The translations under genes were made by a program, and so were the position numbers. From Martelella lutilitoris (GTDB lineage: Bacteria; Pseudomonadota; Alphaproteobacteria; Rhizobiales; Rhizobiaceae): a stretch of 64,000 nucleotides of DNA. The stretch spans positions 3,061,501 to 3,125,500 of the forward strand of contig NZ_CP066786.1 of the NCBI RefSeq assembly GCF_016598595.1, given 5' to 3'. Shown one piece after another: positions 50,811-59,808 of this stretch; the first letter of the stretch is position 1; each line of letters begins with the position of its first letter. The notes beneath the pieces are model-generated. The model was not told the origin of the DNA and made no database searches. It saw only the letters and a list, made by a program, of their open reading frames with translations.

Positions 50811-51285
50811 AAGCCTTGCCTGGCCGTTGTTTCGCCATGACTTCGTCTTGTTTTGAACAATACCGCTCCAGCGCGGGATTGCAATTGATAAAGGTATTGT
50901 CTTGCGGTTGTCGCTGGTTGTATTTGCGTGAAAATCCACAACGGCCCTTGACCGGACGTCAAACCCTGTCCATTTCGACACTCGAAGGAACCGGCACGAA
51001 GGTCGGGTTTGCACTGCCCCCCGTTTTCGCGGTAAAGGCAGTGCCGATCGAGCTTGAGAGAACGCTTGCGACGACAGGACCGTGGACTTCTGCCACGCCT
51101 TTTCGCACCAGCGTCATCCCGGCACACGCTGACGGAAAATGCCGACCGCGCTCCCGCTGACGGCCTTCCAAAACGCGCTGGCAAGACAGGCGGAGCCCGG
51201 CAGGCTTCTCCCGCTCTGTTGACCGCGCCGGGGAGGCAGCCGAAGATGCGCGCGAGAAGGCACAGACAGAATTGAGACGGAAGAC
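50811..51285. other. Non-coding gap before topA
   Basis: No convincing gene is seen. The left part is A/T-richer than usual. Near 51113 the sequence GCGTCATCCCGGCACACGC resembles half of the REP palindrome found at 9901. The promoter of topA is probably here, but no clear -35/-10 pair was identified. Confidence 0.4.
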
Positions 51286-53958
51286 ATGGACGTAGTCGTT
51301 GTAGAGTCCCCCGCCAAGGCGAAGACCATCAACAAATATCTGGGCAAGGACTACAAGGTTCTGGCGTCTTTCGGCCATGTGCGCGACCTGCCGCCGAAGG
51401 ACGGCTCGGTTCTGCCGGACGAGGACTTCGCCATGTCCTGGAAGGTCGACACCGCCTCTGCCAAGCGGGTGAAGGATATCGCCGACGCGGTCAAGGACGC
51501 CGACGGCCTCATTCTGGCGACCGACCCGGACAGGGAAGGCGAAGCGATCTCCTGGCATGTGCTTGACCTGTTGAAGAAGAAGAAGGTGCTGAAGGACAAG
51601 CCGGTCAAGCGCGTCGTCTTCAACGCCATCACCAAGAAGGCCGTGCTCGATGCCATGGCCCATCCGCGCGACATCGACGAGGCGCTGGTCAACGCCTATC
51701 TCGCCCGCCGCGCGCTCGACTATCTCGTCGGCTTCAACCTGTCGCCGGTGCTCTGGCGCAAGCTGCCGGGCGCCCGCTCGGCCGGCCGCGTTCAATCCGT
51801 GGCGCTGCGCCTCGTTTGCGACCGCGAAAGCGAGATCGAGCGCTTTGTCCCGGAAGAATACTGGAACATCGTCGCCGACCTGAAGACCGTGCGCGGCGAT
51901 GGCTTCGAAGCCCGCCTTGTGCAGGCCGACGGCAAGCGCGTCCAGAAGAACTCGATCAGGGACGGCGAGCATGCCGGCCGCATCAAGACGCTTCTCGAAG
52001 GCGCGACCTATTCGGTGGCAAGCGTCGAGGCGAAGCCCGTGCGCCGCAACCCCGGCCCTCCCTTCACCACCTCGACGCTGCAGCAGGCCGCCTCGTCGCG
52101 TCTCGGTTTCTCGGCGTCGCGGACGATGCAAGTCGCCCAGCGGCTCTATGAAGGCGTCGATATCGGCGGCGAAACCGCCGGTCTCATCACCTATATGCGT
52201 ACCGACGGCGTTTCCATGGCCCCGGAAGCCATCGCCGGCGCGCGCGACGCGATCGGCGATCAGTTCGGCCAGCGCTACCTGCCGGCCGAGGCGCGCCACT
52301 ATTCGGTGAAGGCCAAGAACGCGCAGGAAGCGCATGAAGCCATCCGCCCGACCGATTTCACCCGCACGCCGCAATCGGTTAAGAAATATCTCGATGCCGA
52401 CCAGTTCCGCCTCTACGACCTCGTCTGGAAGCGCGGCATTGCCAGCCAGATGGCATCCGCCGAGATGGAACGTACGACCGCTGAGATCACCGCGGCCAAG
52501 GGTGGTGAGACCGCCGGCCTGCGCGCCGTCGGCACGGTGGTGAAATTCGACGGTTTCCTCAAGGCCTATGCCGACAATCGCGAGGAGAAGCAGCCGTCCG
52601 ACGATGACGAGGATGATGGCCGCCTGCCGGAAATCAATGCCGAGGAGAAGGTCGACAAGGAAAAAATCCGTGCCACCCAGCATTTCACCGAGCCGCCGCC
52701 GCGCTATTCGGAAGCCTCGCTGATCAAGAAGCTGGAAGAGCTCGGCATCGGCCGCCCGTCGACCTATGCCTCGACGCTGGCGACGCTGCGCGACCGCGAA
52801 TATATCGTCATCGAGAACCGCAAGCTGACGCCGGAGGCCAAGGGACGGCTGGTAACGGCCTTCCTCGAAAACTTCTTCAATCGCTATGTGGAATATGATT
52901 TCACCGCCGACCTTGAGGAAAAGCTCGACAGGATTTCCGACGGTTCGCTGGAGTGGAAGCAGGTCCTGCGCGACTTCTGGAAGGACTTTTTCGCCCAGAT
53001 CGAGGACACCAAGGAACTGCGCGTCACCAATGTGCTTGATGCGCTCAACGAGGCGCTGGCGCCGCTCGTCTTCCCCAAGCGGGAGGACGGTTCCGATCCG
53101 CGCACCTGCCAGGTCTGCGGCACCGGCAAGCTTTCGCTGAAGCTCGGCAAATACGGCGCCTTCGTCGGCTGCTCCAACTATCCGGAATGCAACTTCACCC
53201 GCCAGCTCGGCGCAGACGCGGACGCCGAGGCCAACGGCATCAATCCGAACGAGCCGAACGAACTCGGCGTTGACCCCGAAACCGGCGAGACCGTGACGCT
53301 GAGGACCGGTCGTTTCGGCCCCTATGTGCAGCGCGGCGAAGGCAAGGAAGCCAAACGAACGTCTCTGCCCAAGGGCTGGAAGCCGGAAGACATCGACCTG
53401 GAAAAGGCGCTGCAGCTTCTGTCGCTGCCGAGGGAGGTCGGTCCGCATCCGGAAGACGGCAAGATGATTTCCGCCGGTCTCGGGCGCTATGGCCCCTTCG
53501 TGCTGCATGACGGTACCTATGCCAATGTGGAAAGCATCGAGGATGTGTTCTCCGTCGGCGTCAACCGCGCCGTCTCGATCATCGCCGACAAGCGCGCCAA
53601 TGGCGGACGCCGCCGCTCCGCGCCGGCCGCGCTGAAGTCGCTCGGCGAACATCCCGATGGCGGCGGCGAGGTGACCGTCAATGACGGCCGCTATGGTCCC
53701 TATGTGAAGTGGGGCAAGATCAACGCCACGCTTCCTAAGGGCAAGGACCCGCAATCGGTGACGATGGAAGAGGCCGTTCCGCTGCTGACAGCGCGCGTGG
53801 AAAAGACCGGCGCGAAAAAGCCTGCCAAGAAGAAGGCTCCGGCCAAGAAGACGGCGGAAAAGAAGACAACCACCAAAACCGCTTCGGCAACCAAGAAGGC
53901 ATCGGCTTCGAGAAAGAAGAAGACCGATGAGGCCGAGGCCGAAAAGAGCGACAGTTGA
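51286..53958 (+). CDS. topA: DNA topoisomerase I
   Basis: This 890-residue type IA topoisomerase relaxes negative supercoils. The Toprim domain begins DVVVVESPAKAKTINKYLG, and the metal-binding DPDREGEAISWH follows. Catalytic Tyr303 lies in TYMRTDG. After the core there is one clear zinc finger (CQVCGTGKL, then GCSNYPEC) and degenerate finger-like repeats (GRFGPYVQ, GRYGPFVL, GRYGPYVKWG). The C-terminal 45 residues or so form a lysine/alanine-rich tail of the kind that binds DNA or RNA polymerase. Its stop overlaps the rnr start by TTGA. Confidence 0.97.
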   Translation: MDVVVVESPAKAKTINKYLGKDYKVLASFGHVRDLPPKDGSVLPDEDFAMSWKVDTASAKRVKDIADAVKDADGLILATDPDREGEAISWHVLDLLKKKKVLKDKPVKRVVFNAITKKAVLDAMAHPRDIDEALVNAYLARRALDYLVGFNLSPVLWRKLPGARSAGRVQSVALRLVCDRESEIERFVPEEYWNIVADLKTVRGDGFEARLVQADGKRVQKNSIRDGEHAGRIKTLLEGATYSVASVEAKPVRRNPGPPFTTSTLQQAASSRLGFSASRTMQVAQRLYEGVDIGGETAGLITYMRTDGVSMAPEAIAGARDAIGDQFGQRYLPAEARHYSVKAKNAQEAHEAIRPTDFTRTPQSVKKYLDADQFRLYDLVWKRGIASQMASAEMERTTAEITAAKGGETAGLRAVGTVVKFDGFLKAYADNREEKQPSDDDEDDGRLPEINAEEKVDKEKIRATQHFTEPPPRYSEASLIKKLEELGIGRPSTYASTLATLRDREYIVIENRKLTPEAKGRLVTAFLENFFNRYVEYDFTADLEEKLDRISDGSLEWKQVLRDFWKDFFAQIEDTKELRVTNVLDALNEALAPLVFPKREDGSDPRTCQVCGTGKLSLKLGKYGAFVGCSNYPECNFTRQLGADADAEANGINPNEPNELGVDPETGETVTLRTGRFGPYVQRGEGKEAKRTSLPKGWKPEDIDLEKALQLLSLPREVGPHPEDGKMISAGLGRYGPFVLHDGTYANVESIEDVFSVGVNRAVSIIADKRANGGRRRSAPAALKSLGEHPDGGGEVTVNDGRYGPYVKWGKINATLPKGKDPQSVTMEEAVPLLTARVEKTGAKKPAKKKAPAKKTAEKKTTTKTASATKKASASRKKKTDEAEAEKSDS

Positions 53959-56270
53959 GCGCAAAACCCAGGACCGGCACGGGCTCCGCCAAGCCCGACG
54001 CGATCATTCACGGCGAGGTGCCGCCGCGCGACGTGGTGCTGAAGTTCATCGCCGACAATCCCGACCGCGCCTCCAAGCGCGAGATCGCCAAGGCCTTCGG
54101 CATCAAGGGCGCGGCCCGCGTCGCGCTGAAGGACCTGCTGCGCGACCTCGAGGACGAGGGCATGCTGCAGAAGAAGCGCAAGAGCCTCGTCCGTCCCGGC
54201 GCGCTGCCGCCCGTTACCGTGCTCGACATCACCACCCGCGACAAGGATGGCGAACTGATCGGCCGGCCGGCCGAATGGCCAGAGGAGGAAGGGGCAGCCC
54301 CTGCCGTCCTCATCCGCCAGTCCGGCGGCGGCAAGAACGGCAAGCGCAAGGTGCCGACCGCAGGCCTCAACGACCGGATCGTTGCCAAGATCTTTCCGTC
54401 GAAATCGGAAACCGGCCCGGCCTATACCGCCCGCATCATCAAGGTGATCGACAAGCGGCGCGCGGCCGCCCTCGGCGTTATCCGTATGTTCGACGACGGT
54501 TCGGCCCGGCTGATGCCGATCGACCGCCGCGACAACGAGATCGCCATCGACGAGACCGCGCTCAATGGCGCGAAGGACGGAGACCTTGTCGAGGCCGACG
54601 TCAAGCGCTCGGGTCGCTACGGCCTGCCGCGCGGCGAGGTGCTGACCATTGTCGGCTCGCTGGCATCGGAAAAAGCCGTGTCGATGATCGCCATCCATGC
54701 GCACGGCATTCCGCACATCTTCCCGAAAGAGGTGATCGACGAGGCCGAAGCGGCCAAGCCCGCGACGATGAAGAACCGCGAGGACTGGCGCGACGTGCCG
54801 CTCGTCACCATCGACCCGGCGGACGCCAAGGATCATGACGACGCGGTCTTTGCCGAGCCTGACGAGCGGCCTGAAAACGAGGGCGGCGTCATCGTCACCG
54901 TCGCGATCGCCGACGTTTCCTACTATGTGCGCCACAAATCCGCGCTTGACCGCGAGGCGCTGAAGCGCGGCAACTCTGTCTATTTCCCCGACCGCGTCGT
55001 GCCGATGCTGCCGGAACGCATCTCCAACGACCTCTGCTCGCTGCGCGAGGGCGAGGATCGCCCGGCCATGGCCGTGCGCATGGTGTTCTCGAAGGATGGC
55101 CGCAAGGCCTCCCACACCTTCCACCGCATCATGATGAAGAGCGCGGCGAAGCTCTCCTACCAGCAGGCGCAGGCCGCCATCGACGGCAGGACCGACGACA
55201 AGACCGGCCCGCTGCTGGAACCCGTGCTGAAGCCGCTCTGGGCCGCCTACGAGACGATGAAGCGCGGACGCGACCGCCGCCAGCCGCTGGAACTCGACAT
55301 GCCCGAGCGCCGCATCCTGCTGAAGGATGACGGCACGGTGGACAAGGTGGTGGTGCCGCCGCGTCTCGATGCGCACAAGCTCATCGAGGAAATGATGATC
55401 CAGGCGAATGTGGCGGCTGCCGAGACGCTGGAGAAGAAGCGCCAGGCGCTGATCTACCGCACCCATGACGCGCCGTCTCTGTCCAAGCAGGAGAGCCTGC
55501 GCGAATTCCTGGCGACGCTTTCTATTCCGCTCGCCAAGGGCGGCAATCTCAGGGCCAATTCCTTCAACGGCATTCTGGCAAAGGCCGAACAGTCGCCGCA
55601 GAAGGACCTGATCAACGAAATGGTGCTGCGCTCGCAGAGCCAGGCCGTCTATTCGCCGGAAAATGGCGGGCATTTCGGCCTCAATCTGATGAAATACGCG
55701 CATTTCACCTCGCCGATCCGCCGCTATGCCGACCTGATCGTCCACCGCGCGCTGGTCGCCGCCCTCCATCTTGGCGAGGGCGGCCTGGAGCGCGAGGAGG
55801 AAGAGCAGCTCGATGATATCGCCGCCGAAATCTCCACCTTCGAGCGCCGCGCCATGGCCGCCGAACGCGAGACCGTCGACCGGCTGATCGCCCATCATCT
55901 GGCAAGCCGTATCGGCGAGAGTTTTGACGGCCGCGTTGCCGGCGTCACCCGCTCCGGCCTGTTCATCGCCTTGCCGGAATATGGGGCCGACGGCTTCGTG
56001 CCGGTCTCCACCCTTGGCGGCGATTACTATGTGCATGACGAGGTGCGCCAGGCGCTGGTCGGCGAGCGATCCAATCTCGGCTATCAGCTGGGCGACAATG
56101 TCGAGGTTCAGCTTGTGGAGGCGATCCCGCTTGCGGGCGCGCTGCGCTTCGAGATGCTGTCGTCGGGCCGCAAGCTCCCCGCCCCCACCCGGTCCTTCCA
56201 CAAGTCGAAGACCGGCCGCCCGATGCGCGGCGGCGGCGCGGGACGGCGCAGCGGACGCGGCCGGCGCTGA
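53955..56270 (+). CDS. rnr: Ribonuclease R
   Basis: This 771-residue 3'-5' exoribonuclease digests structured RNA. The N-terminal helix-turn-helix and cold-shock domains are followed by the RNB catalytic domain, whose acidic motif is IDPADAKDHDDAVFAE at about residue 286. A C-terminal S1 domain (about residues 660-735) and a basic Arg/Gly-rich tail follow. The start is TTG at 53955, which overlaps the topA stop, so translation is coupled. An antisense frame across this gene and topA is a composition artefact. Confidence 0.95.
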   Translation: MSAKPRTGTGSAKPDAIIHGEVPPRDVVLKFIADNPDRASKREIAKAFGIKGAARVALKDLLRDLEDEGMLQKKRKSLVRPGALPPVTVLDITTRDKDGELIGRPAEWPEEEGAAPAVLIRQSGGGKNGKRKVPTAGLNDRIVAKIFPSKSETGPAYTARIIKVIDKRRAAALGVIRMFDDGSARLMPIDRRDNEIAIDETALNGAKDGDLVEADVKRSGRYGLPRGEVLTIVGSLASEKAVSMIAIHAHGIPHIFPKEVIDEAEAAKPATMKNREDWRDVPLVTIDPADAKDHDDAVFAEPDERPENEGGVIVTVAIADVSYYVRHKSALDREALKRGNSVYFPDRVVPMLPERISNDLCSLREGEDRPAMAVRMVFSKDGRKASHTFHRIMMKSAAKLSYQQAQAAIDGRTDDKTGPLLEPVLKPLWAAYETMKRGRDRRQPLELDMPERRILLKDDGTVDKVVVPPRLDAHKLIEEMMIQANVAAAETLEKKRQALIYRTHDAPSLSKQESLREFLATLSIPLAKGGNLRANSFNGILAKAEQSPQKDLINEMVLRSQSQAVYSPENGGHFGLNLMKYAHFTSPIRRYADLIVHRALVAALHLGEGGLEREEEEQLDDIAAEISTFERRAMAAERETVDRLIAHHLASRIGESFDGRVAGVTRSGLFIALPEYGADGFVPVSTLGGDYYVHDEVRQALVGERSNLGYQLGDNVEVQLVEAIPLAGALRFEMLSSGRKLPAPTRSFHKSKTGRPMRGGGAGRRSGRGRR

Positions 56271-56617
56271 GGCAGACGACGGGCTTTCCCGGACTTTTAT
56301 AAGACGAGCCCGGCGCCACCCACGCCCCGCTCGGCGAAGGCTTTCGCCTGACAGGCGGCGGCGGCTGGACCAACGGCAACGCCACGGTCTGCGCCGCGCG
56401 GCAAGGCGCCGGAACGGCTTTACGGCCTTTGCCGGCGGTTCGCCGGATGAACGACACAGCACCATGCGAGCCCTGGGTAAAGCCCCACCGCCATCAATCT
56501 TCCCCCTTGAGGGGGAGATCGGGTGGCATTGCCCATGCCGCGCTACCCGCCACAGTCAACCCGCACCATTGCGTTTCGTCAGACTTTCGGGATAAATCGG
56601 GCCTCACGGAGGACATC
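56271..56617 (+). other. Intergenic gap with a short palindromic repeat
   Basis: No intact gene is found in these 347 bases. The palindrome TCCCCC-TTGA-GGGGGA (56501-56516) is embedded in a stretch (ATCTTCCCCCTTGAGGG and on to GGGTGGCA) that looks like a dispersed repeat. A frame around 56340-56420 reads GFRLTGGGGWTNGN but is not enough to name a gene remnant. Confidence 0.4.
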
Positions 56618-57064
56618 ATGCCCGAACAGGCCGACGACAATCACCGCCGCTTTGGCGAAACGCCCGCCGACGAGCGCCGTCTCGCGCCCGCCATGCTGAC
56701 GGGCCTCAAGGGCCGCTGCCCCGCCTGCGGCAAGGGAAAGCTGTTCTACAAATACCTGAAGACCGTGGACCATTGCGAGAACTGCGGCACGGAAATCCAC
56801 CACCACCGCGCCGACGACCTGCCCGCCTATCTCGTCATTCTCGTGCTCGGCCATTTCATGGTCGGCGGCTATATGACCGGCGCGGAACTGTTCGACGCGC
56901 CCGACTGGCTCCATCTCGCCGTCTGGGTGCCGCTGACCGCGCTGGCCGCCTTCGCCCTCATCCAGCCCATGAAGGGCGCCGTCATCGGCCTGCAATGGGC
57001 GCTGAAGATGCACGGGTTTGACGGCAAGGGACGGGAAGAGGCGGTGGACTATTCCGAGCGCTGA
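56618..57064 (+). CDS. DUF983 family membrane protein
   Basis: This 148-residue protein starts after ACGGAGGAC. It has two CxxC pairs (CPACGKGKLF and CENCGTEIHHH) that form a likely zinc ribbon, then two transmembrane helices (about residues 68-90 and 98-118). That is the DUF983 pattern; function is unknown. The family is often near rnr and topA in alphaproteobacteria, as here. A zinc or cytochrome-oxidase-related role has been suggested elsewhere but cannot be seen in the sequence. Confidence 0.9.
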   Translation: MPEQADDNHRRFGETPADERRLAPAMLTGLKGRCPACGKGKLFYKYLKTVDHCENCGTEIHHHRADDLPAYLVILVLGHFMVGGYMTGAELFDAPDWLHLAVWVPLTALAAFALIQPMKGAVIGLQWALKMHGFDGKGREEAVDYSER

Positions 57065-57499
57065 GTCATTGTGCGGGCTTTCGATCAACGGATATTCCGC
57101 CCATGTTCCGTTGTTCGATACAGGGCGCCTTGCGCAACCAGACTGAAAGAACAGATCCCAAGCGTGCGATCGATTTCAATGCTGACTGGTTTCTCCCGAG
57201 ATCGGCCCGCCCGCCCCGAGCAGCTTCCGCAAGGCCGCGCATCCGAACCTCCTTGTCGAAAGGGCTGCCGTCCTCGAATGCCGGGAGGCGCTGTTGCGGG
57301 AGCACGACTTTGAGAAGCGGCAAACTCTGGCCTTGAGAGAGGTGGCAGGACGCGCACGGATTGACGACGTGCTTTCGACGGAGATCGTCCGAAAGAAGCG
57401 GGGACAAACCGGCTGGCGGCTGGACCTGTCCAGGCACTGGCTTCTTGCGCACACCGGCCGACCTTCGGCATGCCCGTGATGCGCGGGGAAAAGCCCCTT
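57065..57499. other. Gap with no recognisable gene
   Basis: Short open frames on both strands do not resemble known proteins. One minus-strand frame (57066-57452) contains CASCH, a haem-type CxxCH motif, but it has no signal peptide or surrounding cytochrome features. A plus-strand frame ending near 57479 reads ALLREHDFEKRQTLALREV and could be the 3' end of a decayed gene. Neither is annotated as a gene. Confidence 0.4.
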
Positions 57500-58348
57500 T
57501 TACGGTACCGCGAGCGTCAGAAGAGCGCGACGGAACTCCGGTTCGCTCAAAACCACTTCGCCGGCGCCGAGGGCACGGGCGTGGTCCAGTGCGCGCGATG
57601 TGAGGCGCTGCGCTGCCTCGACGCTTTGCGTCAGGGGCAATCCGCGCGCGAGCCCCGCGACGATCAGCCCGGCAAACAGATCGCCCGTTCCCGGAAGCGC
57701 GACCGGCAGGTGCTCCACAGGATGACGGCTTGCGCCGGCGGCTCCGAGTATCACGCTTTCAATGTGGCCGGCGGCCGTATCGTCGAGCGCGCAGCCCGTG
57801 GCGATCAGATGGGCTTCGGACGCGATGCGGAGAAAGGCTCGCGCTGCTTTGAGGTCCGCCATGGACGCGATCGGCTGCCCGGTCAGCCAGCTCAGTTCAA
57901 ACGGGTTCGGCGTCGCGATATCGGCCATCGGCAGCAATCGGTCGCGCATGACGTCGGCAATGGCTTCCGGTACATAGAGGCCGGGGCCTGTGTCGCCCAT
58001 CACGGGGTCGCAGACGTACGTGAGGCGCGGATTGACGGCCTTGGCCTCGGCCACGAAATCTGCGACCATCAGCGCCACATCGAGCGAGCCGATATAGCCG
58101 GTCAGGATGAAATCCGCGCGTTCCGGCAGGCCGCGCTCGCGTGCGCCCTGCAACAGGTCCGAGAAGAATTCCGGCGGCAGAGCCCGGCCACGCAACGTCG
58201 GATAGTCGGGCGTGTTGGAGAAGATGACCGTCGGGATCGCCGCCACCTCCAGCCCGGCCGCGAGCATCGGAAACACGGCCGCGGAATTGCCGACATGGCC
58301 GAACACGACCTGACTCTGGATCGATATCACGAAGGGAGGAGAGGTCAT
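57500..58348 (-). CDS. pdxY: Pyridoxal kinase
   Basis: This 282-residue enzyme phosphorylates pyridoxal to make PLP. The ribokinase-like fold is recognised from SQVVFGHVGNSAAVFPM at the N-terminus, VCDPVMGDTGPGLYV and TPNPFELSWLTG. The catalytic ALPGTGDLFAGLI near residue 220 follows. The start at 58348 overlaps the stop of the MOSC gene by ATGA. The operon is divergent from a MocR/PdxR-like gene, which fits control by PLP level. Confidence 0.93.
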   Translation of the reverse strand: MTSPPFVISIQSQVVFGHVGNSAAVFPMLAAGLEVAAIPTVIFSNTPDYPTLRGRALPPEFFSDLLQGARERGLPERADFILTGYIGSLDVALMVADFVAEAKAVNPRLTYVCDPVMGDTGPGLYVPEAIADVMRDRLLPMADIATPNPFELSWLTGQPIASMADLKAARAFLRIASEAHLIATGCALDDTAAGHIESVILGAAGASRHPVEHLPVALPGTGDLFAGLIVAGLARGLPLTQSVEAAQRLTSRALDHARALGAGEVVLSEPEFRRALLTLAVP

Positions 58349-59025
58349 GCAGTGCCGTCCAGTCTGTTGCGCCAATCCTCCACCCGACCGCTCTCGAGCC
58401 GCCGAACCGCATATTTCCGCCAGCCTTCGGCCAGCACGTCGAGGGCTGCTATGCCCTTCAGTTCGTCCAGGTTCAGCCGGTCGACATAAAGCGCATGCCA
58501 GAGCCGGTGCAGCGTCCAGTCCGGTGCGACGCGGTCCACCAGTTCAAGCCGGTCTCCCGTCTTAACGAGTCCGTCTTCCAGCACGCGATAATACCAGCCG
58601 GTGCGGCCGCTCTGCTGCACACGGCGGGCCATGTCCGCCACGTTGAAGCGGTGGTTGAGCTTCCAGCAGGGCTGCCGCCCTTGCGAGACCTGCAAAAGTG
58701 CCGTGCCCAGCCGGAAAACATCTCCCACAGCGACGGTGTTTTCGGTCGGGCCGGATGCCGAGATGTTCTCGCCAAATCCGCCGGGAACGGCAAGCGCCGG
58801 CAGATCGCCGAGTTCTTCACGCCAGAGCGGATAATGATCCAACGGGTAATGGTGCACGGCCTTTTCGACGCCGCCATGCACCCGCCGGTCGGCCTGCTCG
58901 TCGCCTTCGAACCCTTCAGGGCCGAGCCGAAGCGGCCCCGTCACCGGCGCCTTCATGATGCCGCTTTGCACGTCGCTTCCCGCCAGCGGACTGGCGCGCC
59001 CGGTCAGAAGGGTGATCATGGTCAT
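58345..59025 (-). CDS. MOSC domain protein (YiiM-like)
   Basis: This 226-residue protein contains a MOSC domain, related to the C-terminal domain of molybdenum cofactor sulfurase. The conserved cysteine is in SQGRQPCWKLNHRF, and the YiiM-type segment GGVEKAVHHYPLDHY is present. E. coli YiiM detoxifies N-hydroxylated base analogues with the molybdenum cofactor. Overlaps of ATGA with the GATase gene upstream and pdxY downstream show that the three are made as one unit. The link between a MOSC protein and a PLP kinase is not obvious. Confidence 0.9.
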   Translation of the reverse strand: MTMITLLTGRASPLAGSDVQSGIMKAPVTGPLRLGPEGFEGDEQADRRVHGGVEKAVHHYPLDHYPLWREELGDLPALAVPGGFGENISASGPTENTVAVGDVFRLGTALLQVSQGRQPCWKLNHRFNVADMARRVQQSGRTGWYYRVLEDGLVKTGDRLELVDRVAPDWTLHRLWHALYVDRLNLDELKGIAALDVLAEGWRKYAVRRLESGRVEDWRNRLDGTA

Positions 59026-59720
59026 GCCGGCAAGTCCTGCAGCCATGCCCGGAGCATGGATTGGCCGGCATGCCTCAGCGCCGGACCGTGCGCGATGGCC
59101 TCGCGACGCAGGCTGGCCGGGTCGATGCGGGCCTCAGCCAGTTCCACGCTGTGGCCGATGAGCCAGCGCTCGAAGGCGGGCAGTTGGCCTGCTTCGGGGT
59201 GGAATTGCAGCCCCAGAACAGTTGCGCCCATGGCAAAGGCCTGGGCCGCGCAGGCGGCGGTGCTGGCGAGACTGTCCGCTCCATCCGGGATATCGAAGGC
59301 TTCGCCGTGCCAGTGGAGAACCGGCACATCCCGCAGGTGGCGAAGCGGGCTGTTGATGCCGGCCTCCGTCAGCGCCAGGGCGGAAAAGCCGATTTCCTTG
59401 CGGGGCATCGGGGCGACCTTCGCGCCGAGCGCCGCCGCCATGAGCTGCGCGCCAAGGCAGATGCCGAGCGTCGGGCGGCGGCTAACCAGACGCGGTGCCA
59501 GCCAGTCGCGCTCTGTCTTCATGCAAGGATAAGCATCGGCGTCATTCACCCCGATCGGACCGCCGAGCACCACCACGAGATCGGGGTCGCGCGAATCCGG
59601 CAAGGCATCGATGCCAGCTTCGACATGGTTGATACGGTAGCCTTCTTCGTCAAGCACCGGGCCAAAGCTGCCAAGGTCCTCGAAAGCGAGATGGCGCAGG
59701 ATCAGGGCGGATTTCGACAT
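59022..59720 (-). CDS. Class I glutamine amidotransferase-like protein
   Basis: This 232-residue protein is a GATase1 domain without a synthetase partner. The nucleophile is Cys88 in LGICLGAQL, and the catalytic His-Glu pair is in LQFHPEA. It resembles the stand-alone GMP-synthase-type domains that act on small amides such as gamma-glutamyl compounds. It is not PdxT, although it lies in a PLP-related operon. The ATG at 59720 begins MSKSALILRHLAFED. The gene is first in the operon. Confidence 0.88.
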   Translation of the reverse strand: MSKSALILRHLAFEDLGSFGPVLDEEGYRINHVEAGIDALPDSRDPDLVVVLGGPIGVNDADAYPCMKTERDWLAPRLVSRRPTLGICLGAQLMAAALGAKVAPMPRKEIGFSALALTEAGINSPLRHLRDVPVLHWHGEAFDIPDGADSLASTAACAAQAFAMGATVLGLQFHPEAGQLPAFERWLIGHSVELAEARIDPASLRREAIAHGPALRHAGQSMLRAWLQDLPA

Positions 59721-59758
59721 TTGGGCCTCTTGCGTTTTTCCATGTGTCTCGCGAATAT

Positions 59759-59803
59759 CCGGCCTGAACAAAAGTGCCAGTTTTGAAACTTTGGATAGGC
59801 CGG
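59759..59803. promoter_or_regulatory. Nested inverted repeats in the PdxR-like/GATase intergenic region
   Basis: CCGGCCT (59759-59765) and AGGCCGG (59797-59803) are exact inverted repeats that enclose AAAGT/ACTTT and the near-palindrome AGTTTTGAAACT (59779-59790). They lie in the 88-base gap between the divergent genes, just before the regulator's ATG, a typical place for a MocR-family operator. Function is inferred from position. Confidence 0.55.
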
Positions 59804-59808
59804 TTGTC

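Noticed and set aside
50959..53964. A 1001-codon open frame antisense to topA
   Set aside because: topA on the plus strand has all catalytic motifs; the antisense frame resembles no family and is a composition artefact.
53700..56465. A 921-codon open frame antisense to rnr
   Set aside because: Shadow of RNase R; no domain is seen.
57066..57452. CxxCH motif (CASCH) suggesting a small cytochrome c
   Set aside because: There is no signal peptide, no distal methionine ligand pattern and no start with a ribosome site; one short motif occurs readily by chance.
59022..59720. GATase as PdxT of PLP synthase
   Set aside because: It lacks PdxT features, is longer, and no pdxS gene is adjacent; it fits the general class I stand-alone group better.
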